A stretch of DNA of 64,000 nucleotides, from NCBI GenBank assembly GCA_012295275.1, contig CM022673.1:26336761-26400760 (forward strand), in the 5' to 3' direction. This DNA is from Chrysomallon squamiferum. Taxonomy: Eukaryota > Mollusca > Gastropoda > Neomphalida > Peltospiridae. The stretch's first letter is position 1. Each line of letters begins with the position of its first letter. Shown piece by piece: positions 49,821-60,428 of this stretch. The position numbers and the translations under genes were made by a program. The notes below the pieces were generated by a model. That model had not been told where the DNA came from and did not search any database. It worked only from the letters and a program-made list of their open reading frames with translations.

Positions 49821-51278
49821 AAACATTAAAAAAAAAAAAACATTTATGATTTATGGCTATTCTTGTTTATACGATAAATATATTTGATTAAATTTCACAT
49901 TTAAAGTTTCCAATAGAAAGCACAGTTATACTGTATTGACATAAACCAGATTTATTTAGGGTCGATGAAATGTATATTTTGAGTTAAACAGGTCGGAACA
50001 GAAACAGTTATCCAGAGTTATAGCTCTTTCTTATAAATTAATAAGTCCGCTAGTAATAATTATATTTTGTTATCAACCAACATCAGTGCTTCACTAAACG
50101 CTCTTGAGTCAAAATCTGTCGATTAAACTCTGTATGTTCGTTAATCATTTAGAGTAATGCTGCACGCGCGCGCTATTTAATGTGAGAACAGTTCAAACGT
50201 TTTGGATCAAAAAACATTCGCATAATTCACAAAACAGACCTAACTGCTACACAGAATCAAAACAGAATAAACCTGAAAAAAAATAAATAATAATTTATAC
50301 ATATCCCAGATAATAAATTGGGTCCTGCCTATTTTTAGAGCCCCCGCTCAATTAGGGATCTAAAATAACAGTAGTGGTTAACGTTTATTAAACAGCTTGA
50401 CTTTATTGTTTTATAACGGAGATTAATTAACAATTGTTAATTAAAGTGCGACGAGGGATCTGCCTGCACATATTAGTGATTACCTAAAAAAAATGTAAAT
50501 AAATAAATAAGTAAATAAAATAAAGGGCAAAAATTGCTTTGTTATTATTAAGCCCTCAAGCTTATATTAAGAAATACTATTAAATGATGTGATTAGAATT
50601 TATATATATTTCAGTTAATTGTTGTTAGTGTTTAAAGCAAAAATTTAAAAATATGTTGATTACTAAATACTGGTGGTCGTAAATTAGAAAAAAGTGGTTA
50701 TAAAAATATCAAGAGAGATACTTATTTTGATAACAGATCATAAACTGGAATTAACAGATTTAAAATACACATTTCAAAGAAATCTAAGTTGCGAGCCATA
50801 TAATACTTTAAAGGATTTAATTTATTATTATTAATTAGTTAGTTTATTTATTTATTTTAACCTTTAAAACAAGCAAAAGATAAGAAATACAGTTAAAAGC
50901 GTAGAACTTATTCCAACTGTTTTCTGACCTATTTTATAAATATTTTTTAATATATAAATAGCGATAGAATTTTAAAATGATTTTGTAAAATTCAGTTTTC
51001 TTTTTCTTTTCTTTTCAAACAATAATGATTTTAAAAATAATAATAAAATGCCGAGTAACTTTTTTAAAAAGGAGCTTCGCAATATATTGTTTTTAAAATT
51101 CATTCGGAATCATTGAACGTGGAGATCAATTTTATTGAACACCGGTATAACTTCCATCAACAAGTTTGGTAGTTTTCCTAAAATCTTGTTTTTTTAAATA
51201 TTTTATCATTTATGACTTGTGACTGTTATTACAATTATTATTTTAGATATCTAATTTACTCATGTAATCGTTGTTAAC
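47760..51278. other. Intergenic region between CKAP5 and MSL1
   Basis: AT-rich DNA with a (TTA)n tract (48,471-48,515) and a poly-A run (49,788-49,818). A GCACGCGCGCGC patch lies at about 50,162. No gene is supportable. Promoter and 5' untranslated sequence of MSL1 should lie in the right-hand part; an acceptor-like TTATTTTAG at about 51,238-51,246 allows for an upstream noncoding exon. Confidence 0.5.
48471..48515. repeat. (TTA)n microsatellite
   Basis: About 45 bases of TTA/ATT units downstream of CKAP5. Confidence 0.94.
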
Positions 51279-54200
51279 ATGAAATCTGAAGCTAGTGCCA
51301 TGAATTCCAAGCCGACAAAAGTACAGTGTGAGACAAGAATTTTGCCAAAACGGAGAGTGTCAAAAAATCCGTTTCTTCATCAAAACGGAGGATTCAACGA
51401 TGCTGATCTCACGTTAGCTATTCAGGAAAGTTTAAAGAGTGCCAGAAAAATAGAGAAAAGAGAAGCGGCAACACAAGAAAATAATATTAGTTCCCATTCA
51501 GCTAATGTGAAGAATCAAACCAGAATGGCGGGCAAGCTGACAGTGACAAACACTGATTGTTCAAATTCAAAACAAGAAATAAAACAGCTGAAAGAGTTAT
51601 TGTTGTTACATCTTGAAATGATTCGTCACCAGGAACAGTTACTAATAGCCAAAGATCAGGAAATTAAGATACTGCAGTCAGAAAAAGAGACGGTAAGATG
51701 TATATAAACTCAGACGCGCAAAATGGCCGCTTGGCTTGAGGAAGAAACCTTAATCTAGGCCTTTTCGCGGCATTTATGTTTAAGTGGTCGAATGGATTTG
51801 ACTATGTAAGATTTAATTAAAAGAAAATATTTTATTATAGATATGCTCATGAAGTATACATTGTTGGTCTTATTGCTGTTTACGTAATGTGAAATGATAA
51901 ATTCCGATTTTATTTTATTTATTACTTTATTATTATTATTATTATTTTTAAATATTTACAAATTAATACTTTTTAAATACACAGAAATAATAGTAAATTG
52001 TCTTCTTTTTTTTATTTTGCAAATGTAATTACTTAAGCACCTGCACAGAAAATGCACTCAGTCATAGCGCAACGCTTCTATCAACTCCGTAACTAGTTTT
52101 GCAAACGTCCGATTTAAGACCGCAAATTACTATGTAAGCTGGAAACTGCTAACTAATCAAAATGCACGACCTTTCTTCTGTGAACCCTGACCGTGATGAA
52201 TTAGCCAATCATTGACTAACGAACAGGAAGGTGTTGACCCTTCGTTTAGAGGTCGCAATTTCATGACAGGTTCACTGCACAAGCTATGTTACTGAATGAT
52301 GGAGAGTTGAAAATAATTTCCAATAAATATAAAAAAAAAACCTGAGTTTTATTTATTATTATAAATATACTATTTTTGAAAGACCATATCACGAGTAGGT
52401 TTATATTATTCATGAAATAATTCACAGTCACGTGATTTACCATGTGATAAAATCTATTTTTATACTTCGTCTTTGTCTATGTGTCGGGAAGAAAATGAAG
52501 GCAAATATGTAATTACGTGAAAATTTCATGTCGATCATTATATAAATGATAAAATATATAAAACAAATTGTACATAGTGGTCTGAACACTACTATGGGAA
52601 AATATTTGTATGAAAAGGTATTTTTTAATTATTACTTATTGATTAACTGAGTGATTGGTGACATTTCCAAATTCCACAGCCGGCCGCCCCTATCGTGTAC
52701 GTTTCATTCCGACGAGCTATCGTCAGACGCGTCGTGTCTTGTTTTACGTTGTGACAGAACACAGGCTGAAACAGCCTTATAGGTCCCAAATTAAAAGTGG
52801 TTGTTAATCGGATAGTTTAATCATCTTAATGCCTGTAGCTGAGAGTGATCCACGTCTGGTTATTTACAAAACGATTTGCATGCATTATTATTATTTTTAT
52901 TTTTATTTTTATATATTTTTTTATATTCATTTTATGTTTTTATGTTAGTGATAAATATGCTAGAATCTTTTATTTGTACAAAAACATTACCATTTTTGTT
53001 TCCTATACAATTTTACATGCTAAATTATCTAATGATGTTAATCCATGTTTTCACCCTCTTCCAGAAAACTGCACCAAAACCATTATTAATGGACACCTGT
53101 GTATGTTAACAGATGTGTGTTTGTGTGTGTTTTTAATGTTTGAAAAAATCTTTGTTTTCAGTTACACTGCCGTTTGGAACGAATGGACAGGCGTATATCT
53201 CTGCTGAAGCAGAAAAACGAGCCATTTGAGTCATCCGCAGTCAGAGAAAATGTCCACGAGTTTCCTCCAACACTGACCTCAGAGAGATCCCATAAAAGGT
53301 AGAAAGATGTAGAGAGTATTTTGGTAATAACCAGGGTACCCATAAGCAAACTGTAGTTTTCACTTTGCAGAAACACTGAGTTTAATTTCAGTATTTAAAT
53401 GATGAAAAGCTAACATGTGCTTGGACTAAGATGTAACTATTGCACTCAGGTATATAAACATTTTTTAACAAAAACAATACAGTTTGGTTATATCAGAGAT
53501 ATTGATTCATTTTTGTACAGTCTGTTTTTTTTTTTTATGTACTTACATCTTAACTGGAATGCATGTTGAAAGAGTAAGTCCTTTTGACACTTCATAGAGT
53601 TTTCATTGGATTCTGAAAAATTCTGTAAGTTTAGTATAATTTTTTTACTCCAGAAAATCATCTTCTGACACGCACACTTCCAGAAAGCGGGTTCACATAC
53701 TGGGTAGCATGGGACGTGAAAAGATTTCTAAACTCGGTGAAGATGTGGACGTCAGGTCTAGGAATGGTTCGACAGAATCCAGAGGCAGCAACAGTTCATC
53801 AGAATCAAATGATGGAAATGATTCAGCAGAACAACGAGGAGAGGAGATGGAAACCCTGTTGAAAACTGACAATCTCTATCACATCATGTGCTATGAGCCT
53901 CGCTTTTTCAGGATTTCTGATCTGTCATTAAATGAGACTGAAAATAAAGCTCATGCTCAAGGAATAGGTAGGTTGTGTATTTAGTTCATTACGCTGTCAG
54001 CATATTCAGATTATTTTTACTGCATCTAAAAATTAGCATTAGTACAGTGGTGGTTATAACATACACAGGTACTTTGATGATGTAGCCAATGAATTTTTGT
54101 CTGTCAGAAGGACATGATTGTTTCAGATTTATTGTTTTATGTCTTTAGCTGTTTTAATGGGTTGTAATAACATGTTGTGTGATGAATTATTTTCTTCTGA

Positions 54201-57125
54201 GCATTATAATTTATACTGTGGAAAAAGTGATTTAATGAAAATGAATTTAAAATTTAGATTTATGAAAACAACTGTCTGCCACTAAAAGGTTACAACTTAT
54301 TTTTCATAAATTTTCTTACTCACATATATATATTTACTTATTTGAATGAATACAGCCTTCTGAAATCTTTTTCTTGGCACACACTTACATGCATTGCTAG
54401 ATAAGCCTATGTATGTCTTGCTCTTTTAATTTATTTTTTCTCTTTCTTTTGAAATAATCAAACAAAAGCATTTTACCACAAGGAAGATCTGTATATCTTT
54501 TAACTAAATTTTAAACAATTTTTTTATATTTTTATTTTTTAGTTGAGACACCAAGCTGGCGTTATATAACGTATACAAATCTGTATCAAATGGAAGGAAC
54601 AGAGGTAACGATTTAAACATTTTTCTTGTTTTAATAATGAGTTTTAGTTTAATATGATCATTACTTTTCACTGTTGTTGGATGTTAGATTCATGTACTAA
54701 GTACAGTTTGTTTTATTTCAGAATATTGAAGATGAAACAATTTTAAAACGTCATCAGAAACTTGAAACAGAAGAAAAGAAAAGAAAACGGTAGATACAAA
54801 ACAAAACAATTATTTATAGTTGCAGGGTCCTGTTGCATAGTTCTATGTTTAAATGATAAGCAAAAGGTACATTTTACATATTGTTAAAGTGACTGTTAAC
54901 AGAATTTACAGTTTGTTCCTAAATTACCTTTATTCAAGTTTTGTAGTATTATATTAACAGTTACATGACCAGATGTATTTAGAATAGTCCTGTGTTTAAT
55001 CAGAAAGTGTATTTTAGATATTTTGAAGTTTGTTGTAATGAAAATGTACAGCTGGTTTCTAGATAACAATCCTTTCTTTTTTAATTTTTTTATACCGTAT
55101 ATACTTGTATATAAGTCGAATTTTTGGGAGACTATATTAAGGTAATATTTTGGGGGTCGACTTATACATAGGTAATGCTTTTGTAGCTGTTGCTGAAGAG
55201 TCGCCATTTTGACTATTTTTTGCTATGGGATGCATCTAAAATAACCGCGGTCTTTCAGCTTTTCAAAAATATAATTTTATTGTATAAAAAATTTTGAAAA
55301 ATTAAATAACAAAACCAAATATGAAGGTAAAACATGATATTCTTCCGTTTAATGACATAAAAATACATTTTAAAGCGAGAAAACCGTCAGTACGGCGTTA
55401 TGCCTTACGGCGTCTTGCAATGATCTAGGAATGCAGACTTCTCTGCCAAATTGCACTAAATATCGGTCCTAATTTCATAAACAGAACTCACTTGTTTAAT
55501 TGTAAAGAATTTGGTGAAATAATATTGCAATCGTCATTAATATCCACTAACGACAAATTTTGTAAATCATAGAACGGCTAAATATAACGTTAGGTCTCCA
55601 TGTTAGACCTATTACATTAAAGAGATACTATTTATGATACATTTAGGCTATAGCTCGTGCAATACATGCATTTACGTTATTATGGTATGTTCGTGCAAGT
55701 TACAGCTCGTGCAAGTTGTGTTACAGTAGGCATACAATGTAGGCCTTCATGGCACTGTCACACTGGTCTAAAAATAGTGACGGTGCCTGGAATCTACAGT
55801 TGACATATACACAAGTAATACCTAAAATGACGCAATTTTTGGTCTTAAAATACACATCGATTTATACATAAGGTCGCCTTGTACACAAGTATATACGGTA
55901 ATTGTTAATCAAAATAAATGGTAACTTGCTATTTATTATGAAGCTCTCTTTCATGTAAAAAAAAAAAAAAACTTTCAGTGTTAATAATTTCAGCTTGCAA
56001 TTTTACAAAATGTGATATTTTTTTTTTCTGGTGACAATGTCAGTAAGAACCAAAAGCAAAGGTTTTTTTTTTTTTTTTTTTTTTAAAGCCTATTGTATAA
56101 ATTTTCCAACTTGTCTGTAAAAGTTTATCAATTCGTGTTTTAACATTTTTCAATGCAGATGGGATCTTCAGAGAATTCGAGAACAAAGAGCACTGCAGAA
56201 GTTGCAGGACAAATCTCGCCAGGTTCACCGATCAGTTGATGATGGACGGAAACATGATTCAAATGAGCTTGAAGTAGACACACTACATCCTCGTTTGGAA
56301 GACAGTAAGTTTCACCACATTTTCAAATAAAAAACTGTTCTGAAAGTCCCCTGAGAACAGTATTATTGTTGGTAAGATGTTGACCAATACCCAGCATTTA
56401 AAATTGAAAATGATTATTATTTTTTTTTTATTATTAATATTTAGGTATTTATAAATATTATTACAAAGAACTTCTTCAAAAATTATCTTATTAAATGTTA
56501 ATACTTTCATTGGAATTATTCAAAGACCAAGTTATCTATGAAATCATATTTGCAAATATTTCTAAGAGTGTGTATTATCATTTCAGTTACACATTTAGAG
56601 GTGTCTGATAGATTAACTGTCAATGCATTTGGACAGCCACTGCCATTTATGAAACAAAAGTAAGTAACTGCAAATTGGTACTTTGCCCCTATTTTTTAAA
56701 TTTTGAAATGGATTACATTTTCATTAGTAGTTTTAGTAAAAAATTTCATTTATCTTGTAAAAATAAATTCAGATGTTTTAGAAAGACTGATTGTGTGTTT
56801 ACAGATACATACACATATACAAACACACGCAACACAAACAAAGGAATAAATGAAAATGTTTTTAATTAAAAAAATCAAAGGTTTCAGACAAAAAACAGAT
56901 TACATTTGTTCTGATATCAGGTAAAACTCTTTGATAAACCATTATTATTTCATACTTTTTACTTTATGTTTCTGGGATGTTTTTTTTTTTTTTGTTACCT
57001 TACTATAATTTTTTTTTTTTCTCTCTGCATCTATTTTTGCTTTTTTCAGGGACTTTGATTTACCGTGGAATTCAAACAGTTCTCCTCCATTCCAAAAATC
57101 TTCATCTCACTCGTTACGAAGGTAA
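51279..57125 (+). CDS. MSL1: MSL1, scaffold of the MSL histone acetyltransferase complex, eight coding exons, 429 aa
   Basis: Coding exons: 51,279-51,692; 53,162-53,298; 53,654-53,967; 54,543-54,604; 54,722-54,789; 56,159-56,304; 56,587-56,659; 57,050-57,125. In other animals MSL1 dimerises, binds MSL2 through its N-terminal coiled coil, and binds MOF/KAT8 and MSL3 through its C-terminal PEHE region; the complex acetylates H4K16. Visible here: a coiled coil at about residues 98-160 (IKQLKELLLLHLEMI, IKILQSEKETLHCRLERM); a Ser/Glu-rich middle; and a PEHE domain at about 288-405 (ETPSWRYITY, EDETILKRHQKLE, KKRKRWDLQRIREQRALQ). Near the end, LTVNAFGQPLP and FDLPW match the MSL3-binding tail. Either Met1 or Met8 could start; Met1 is the first in frame. 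The last exon ends CGAAGG-TAA, which could also be read as an AAG|GTAATG donor, so a further 3' exon cannot be excluded. Confidence 0.93.
51399..51449 (+). other. UIM-like motif in MSL1 N-terminus (residues 41-57)
   Basis: DADLTLAIQESLKSARK fits the ubiquitin-interacting motif pattern: acidic residues, a hydrophobic residue, two residues, the invariant Ala (Ala47), three residues, then the invariant Ser (Ser51). It lies about 40 residues before the coiled coil, on the same exon. Short helical motifs of this kind do arise by chance, so binding is inference. Confidence 0.5.
52670..52752. promoter_or_regulatory. CpG-dense patch in MSL1 intron 1
   Basis: About eleven CpG dinucleotides fall within roughly 75 bases (including GCCGGCCGCC, CCGACGAGC and GACGCGTCG) in a genome region that is otherwise AT-rich with few CpGs. 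The preceding 600 bases are also less AT-biased and include AGCCAAT near 52,202. It may be an alternative promoter or an enhancer, or a fragment of an unrelated insertion. Function is not shown by the sequence. Confidence 0.35.
55095..55908. mobile_element. Non-autonomous pogo/Tc1-mariner-like DNA transposon in MSL1 intron 5
   Basis: Terminal inverted repeats of about 25 bp with a few mismatches: the left end reads CCGTATATACTTGTATATAA and the right end is its near reverse complement, ending CAAGTATATACGG. A TA dinucleotide flanks each side (55,093-55,094 and 55,909-55,910), the target duplication of Tc1/mariner and pogo elements. Subterminal motifs are repeated inward: GTCGACTTATACATAGG near 55,157 and CGATTTATACATAAGG near 55,858. 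The 814-bp interior has no frame long enough for a transposase, so it would need one in trans. The interior is richer in CpG than the host intron. Confidence 0.8.
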
Positions 57126-60100
57126 TGACAATAGAGTTTTGTTTTTGTGACACTGTAAATGTAAGATCATCTTTCACACTGAAGATTTCAGTTACATCAA
57201 GGACAGCGGGCTGCCCTAGGAAAAATCCCCACTTTTTTGTCACATTTTCATATTGTGTTGTGCAGTTTCATGGTTTAAGGAAAAAAAAAAAAAAATAAAA
57301 TAAAGATGGTTTACCATTTTGTTTCTTTATTTAGTGTATATATACATTGTTTATTTTTCACAGAGAACAGTCACCTAAAATGTAGTATATATTTTTACAG
57401 AAGACTACAGATTATTTTTAGGTTAAAATTATTTTTGCTGTACATTTCACTGCAGTGCTTTTCAAATCATGCATATTGTCAGATTTGCTTTTTATTTTTT
57501 ATTTTTTTCAATTGGTCTTAGCTTTGATTTTTCAGTGCAACTTAAATTTTTTCTATCTTTTTCTACTTATTATTTTTAAAATCATGCCACTGACAAATAA
57601 TTTTTTTTCATATCTTTATAAATCAAATGTATTATTGAAGTAGTTTTTAAACGTATACTTTAGCCTAACAATCATTTACAGATTGATTTTTAATATCATC
57701 ATCAAAAAAAAATCTTGAAAAAATTAAAATGGCAAGTTCAGCATTGTCAAAGCTAGTGCTTCAGTCTTGAAATAAAATTTACTTTCAGGCAAATGTTTTG
57801 TGAAATTTCATATATTGTGTAATTAATATATTTTTAGGAATCTCAGATTTTACTATCAACATTTATTAGCAGTATTAACTTCTCTGTAATAGTTTACTAA
57901 TGTATAATGTTCTTTATGGCTTTCAAATAATGTTAAAATTATAACCTAAATACAGTTCAGATGTATGAATGGTTACTTGGACACTTACGCAGTTTTGACT
58001 GACAGCTGATAGTCCTGAGTGCAGTGGATAACTATGAAACTGCATGTTTTTGTCAACAGGAAAATAATCTAATAATGGTACAAACTGAAATTAAAATAGA
58101 TATTTTTTCATTGTAAACACAGTGATAGCTAAACATTGTGAAACAAAAAAAATTATAATTTAAACAAATTATGTGTTACCTACTGAAAAGAATCATGTGT
58201 TAGTATTTTATATGCTCTGAAACCAAATTTGTCCTAAGAGGTTATTTATTATTATTATTAGTTTTGTTTTTTGTTTAATTTTTTTTTTTTTTTTTTTTTT
58301 TTTTAAGAATTTAAAAAATACGTGTCAGTTTGGCCACAAATAACGATTCTGTAATCAGTGAACTTTAAAGTTTTTTTGCATTCATCAATAAGATTTTATT
58401 TACAAATGGCGATTCATTCTAAAAATAAATATTGCATTACCTTACAGGGCATTGTCAACAGGCTGCACATTCTCAACTATCATGGTTCAGCATTATGTAA
58501 ATTATGTAAAAAAAAACAATCATTGTTTAAATTGAAGTAGAATTTGCTCTGTATTTTGAGCTGTTAGTCAGCTTAATGAAATACAAAATTTTTTAGTTAA
58601 TTGTTTCTAATAAAGCCATATGTTGTATATATTTTTTTGTTTTCTAAACTATTGTTTTTTAACTGTTATCCAATTTTGTAACAGTATGGAACTAAGCTTT
58701 TTTTTCTTCTTCTATACTTTGTGCAATTAGATTTTAATTATGTAACATGTGATTAAGGTTTCATATGAGAACAATGTACTTTGAAGATTGTCACAAACTG
58801 ACGTAAGAAACATTTATAATTTAATATTTAAAACAAAAATACTGTTTGTTTTTCCAACTCTTATAGTATAGAAATTACCAAGGATGGGCAAAGTAAGAGT
58901 ACTGTACATTATAAAAACATATTTTATTCTAAACATTTTAACAAAATAACATCTCTCTATCATGTAAATATAATTTAGTTTTCTTAAGACAAATGTTACT
59001 TGAGTGTTTACAGAATTCAGCGACTGTTACAACTTTGTCAGCAAGTTGGAGTGTATTATAAAGTATTTTAAAGTACTGAATTTATCTGTATGAAGAAAAA
59101 TTAAACATTAAACATTTCTTCTTTGTATATGGTTTGCTTTCTGTCTGTGAGAGAATGCACACAGACACACAAACATAATCATGTAACTTATATATCATAT
59201 TTCATGAAACAAATATTCAAATTAAACAAGACAATCAACAAGTATAACTTGATGTCAGTGGAAGCCATTCAATGTATTATGAGTAGATTATGCAGAAACA
59301 GAATAACTGACAATTAAAAAGCAAAGTACTCAGATACTTGACCTCATCCTGGTAAATCAAGTACCAAATTATCGACCTATTTATCCCACTTCAGATATTT
59401 TCCCCGTTTTTGTTGTGATTTTCACACTGTGATGTATTTATTATTGTATTGACTGTTTATTTTTCAGTTGAATATTATGCAGCCTATTTTATTTTATATT
59501 ACATTTCCGATTTTACTTTTTTTCTCACACCATATTTTTCATACGATATGATTAGCTGGTAGCAGTTATTCAGCGAGCTGTAAATATTGTTGGTTAGAAT
59601 GGCTTAAGGAGAATGGAAACAGGTTTCTTCTCTGGCAGTTATTTAAATATGTATTTAAATGTTATTATAAATTTATATTTGTTACACTCATTTGTTTCTG
59701 TTTAGGTTAAGAATCGTATCAGTAATTGTGGCAGGTTTTGTCTCATGACGTCATAGAATCTTGGTAGATATATCTGCATTTACTGTAAAAGTAAGTGTTG
59801 GGGCACAGAAAGTAAAAATTGCAATACATTTATATTTTTTTTTTCATGTTCTCTGCTTCATTGATGTCTGACGAAAACCTGCTGAGTAATGATTTTGTAC
59901 GTGATTCACTTTCACTTGCACTGTTCTAATCATGATGTTAGTGTTTGTCTTGTTTTTTTTTGTTACATTAGGTGTGCAGACATCCAAAGCTTCTCTGGAT
60001 AATAAATAATGTTGAAAATTCTTGTTTTTCCATTTTTTCTTCTTCACTTTTTTATTATTTATTTATTTAATATTTTAAGACTTGGCTAAAATCTTTTCAG

Positions 60101-60428
60101 TATGGACAATATTAAAGTTATCTTTCAAAAAGCAAAACTAATATTAGGATGAATGTGTAACATCCACCATAATAATCTATAAACTAGGATTTAAAGGAGG
60201 TAACAGTCCCAAATCCACAGACATTTTAATTTGAATCAAAAGATAAGCATATTAGAAAACTGCAGAATAGAGTCAGTGTATAAGTATGGCAGTTATTACA
60301 GTATTTTCAAATGTTTGATAAAAATTCATCTGAAAAAATAGATGCAAAAATTATCTAAAATGTAAGACATTTGTACTCATTGAAATAAGGAAAAAAAAAG
60401 TAAGTAAAAATCCTTCAATTTTATTTAA
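57126..60428. other. Convergent intergenic region between MSL1 and WDR12
   Basis: It contains the MSL1 3' untranslated region and AT-rich filler. Candidate MSL1 poly(A) signals are at 57,294-57,299 and 58,609-58,614. A poly-T run lies at about 58,278-58,304. An isolated TGACGTCA palindrome lies at 59,746-59,753. For WDR12, AATAAA on the minus strand lies at 60,420-60,425, only four bases past its stop. No further gene is seen. Confidence 0.55.
58609..58614 (+). promoter_or_regulatory. Candidate distal poly(A) signal of MSL1
   Basis: AATAAA about 1.5 kb after the MSL1 stop, followed by a T/G-rich stretch (GTTGTATATATTTTTTTG). It would give a long 3' untranslated region. The earlier signal at 57,294-57,299 lies in an A-rich run and is less convincing. 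Confidence 0.35.

Noticed and set aside
59746-59753. Perfect CRE-like palindrome TGACGTCA
   Set aside because: It lies between two convergent gene ends, with no promoter context. A single 8-mer is not evidence of function.
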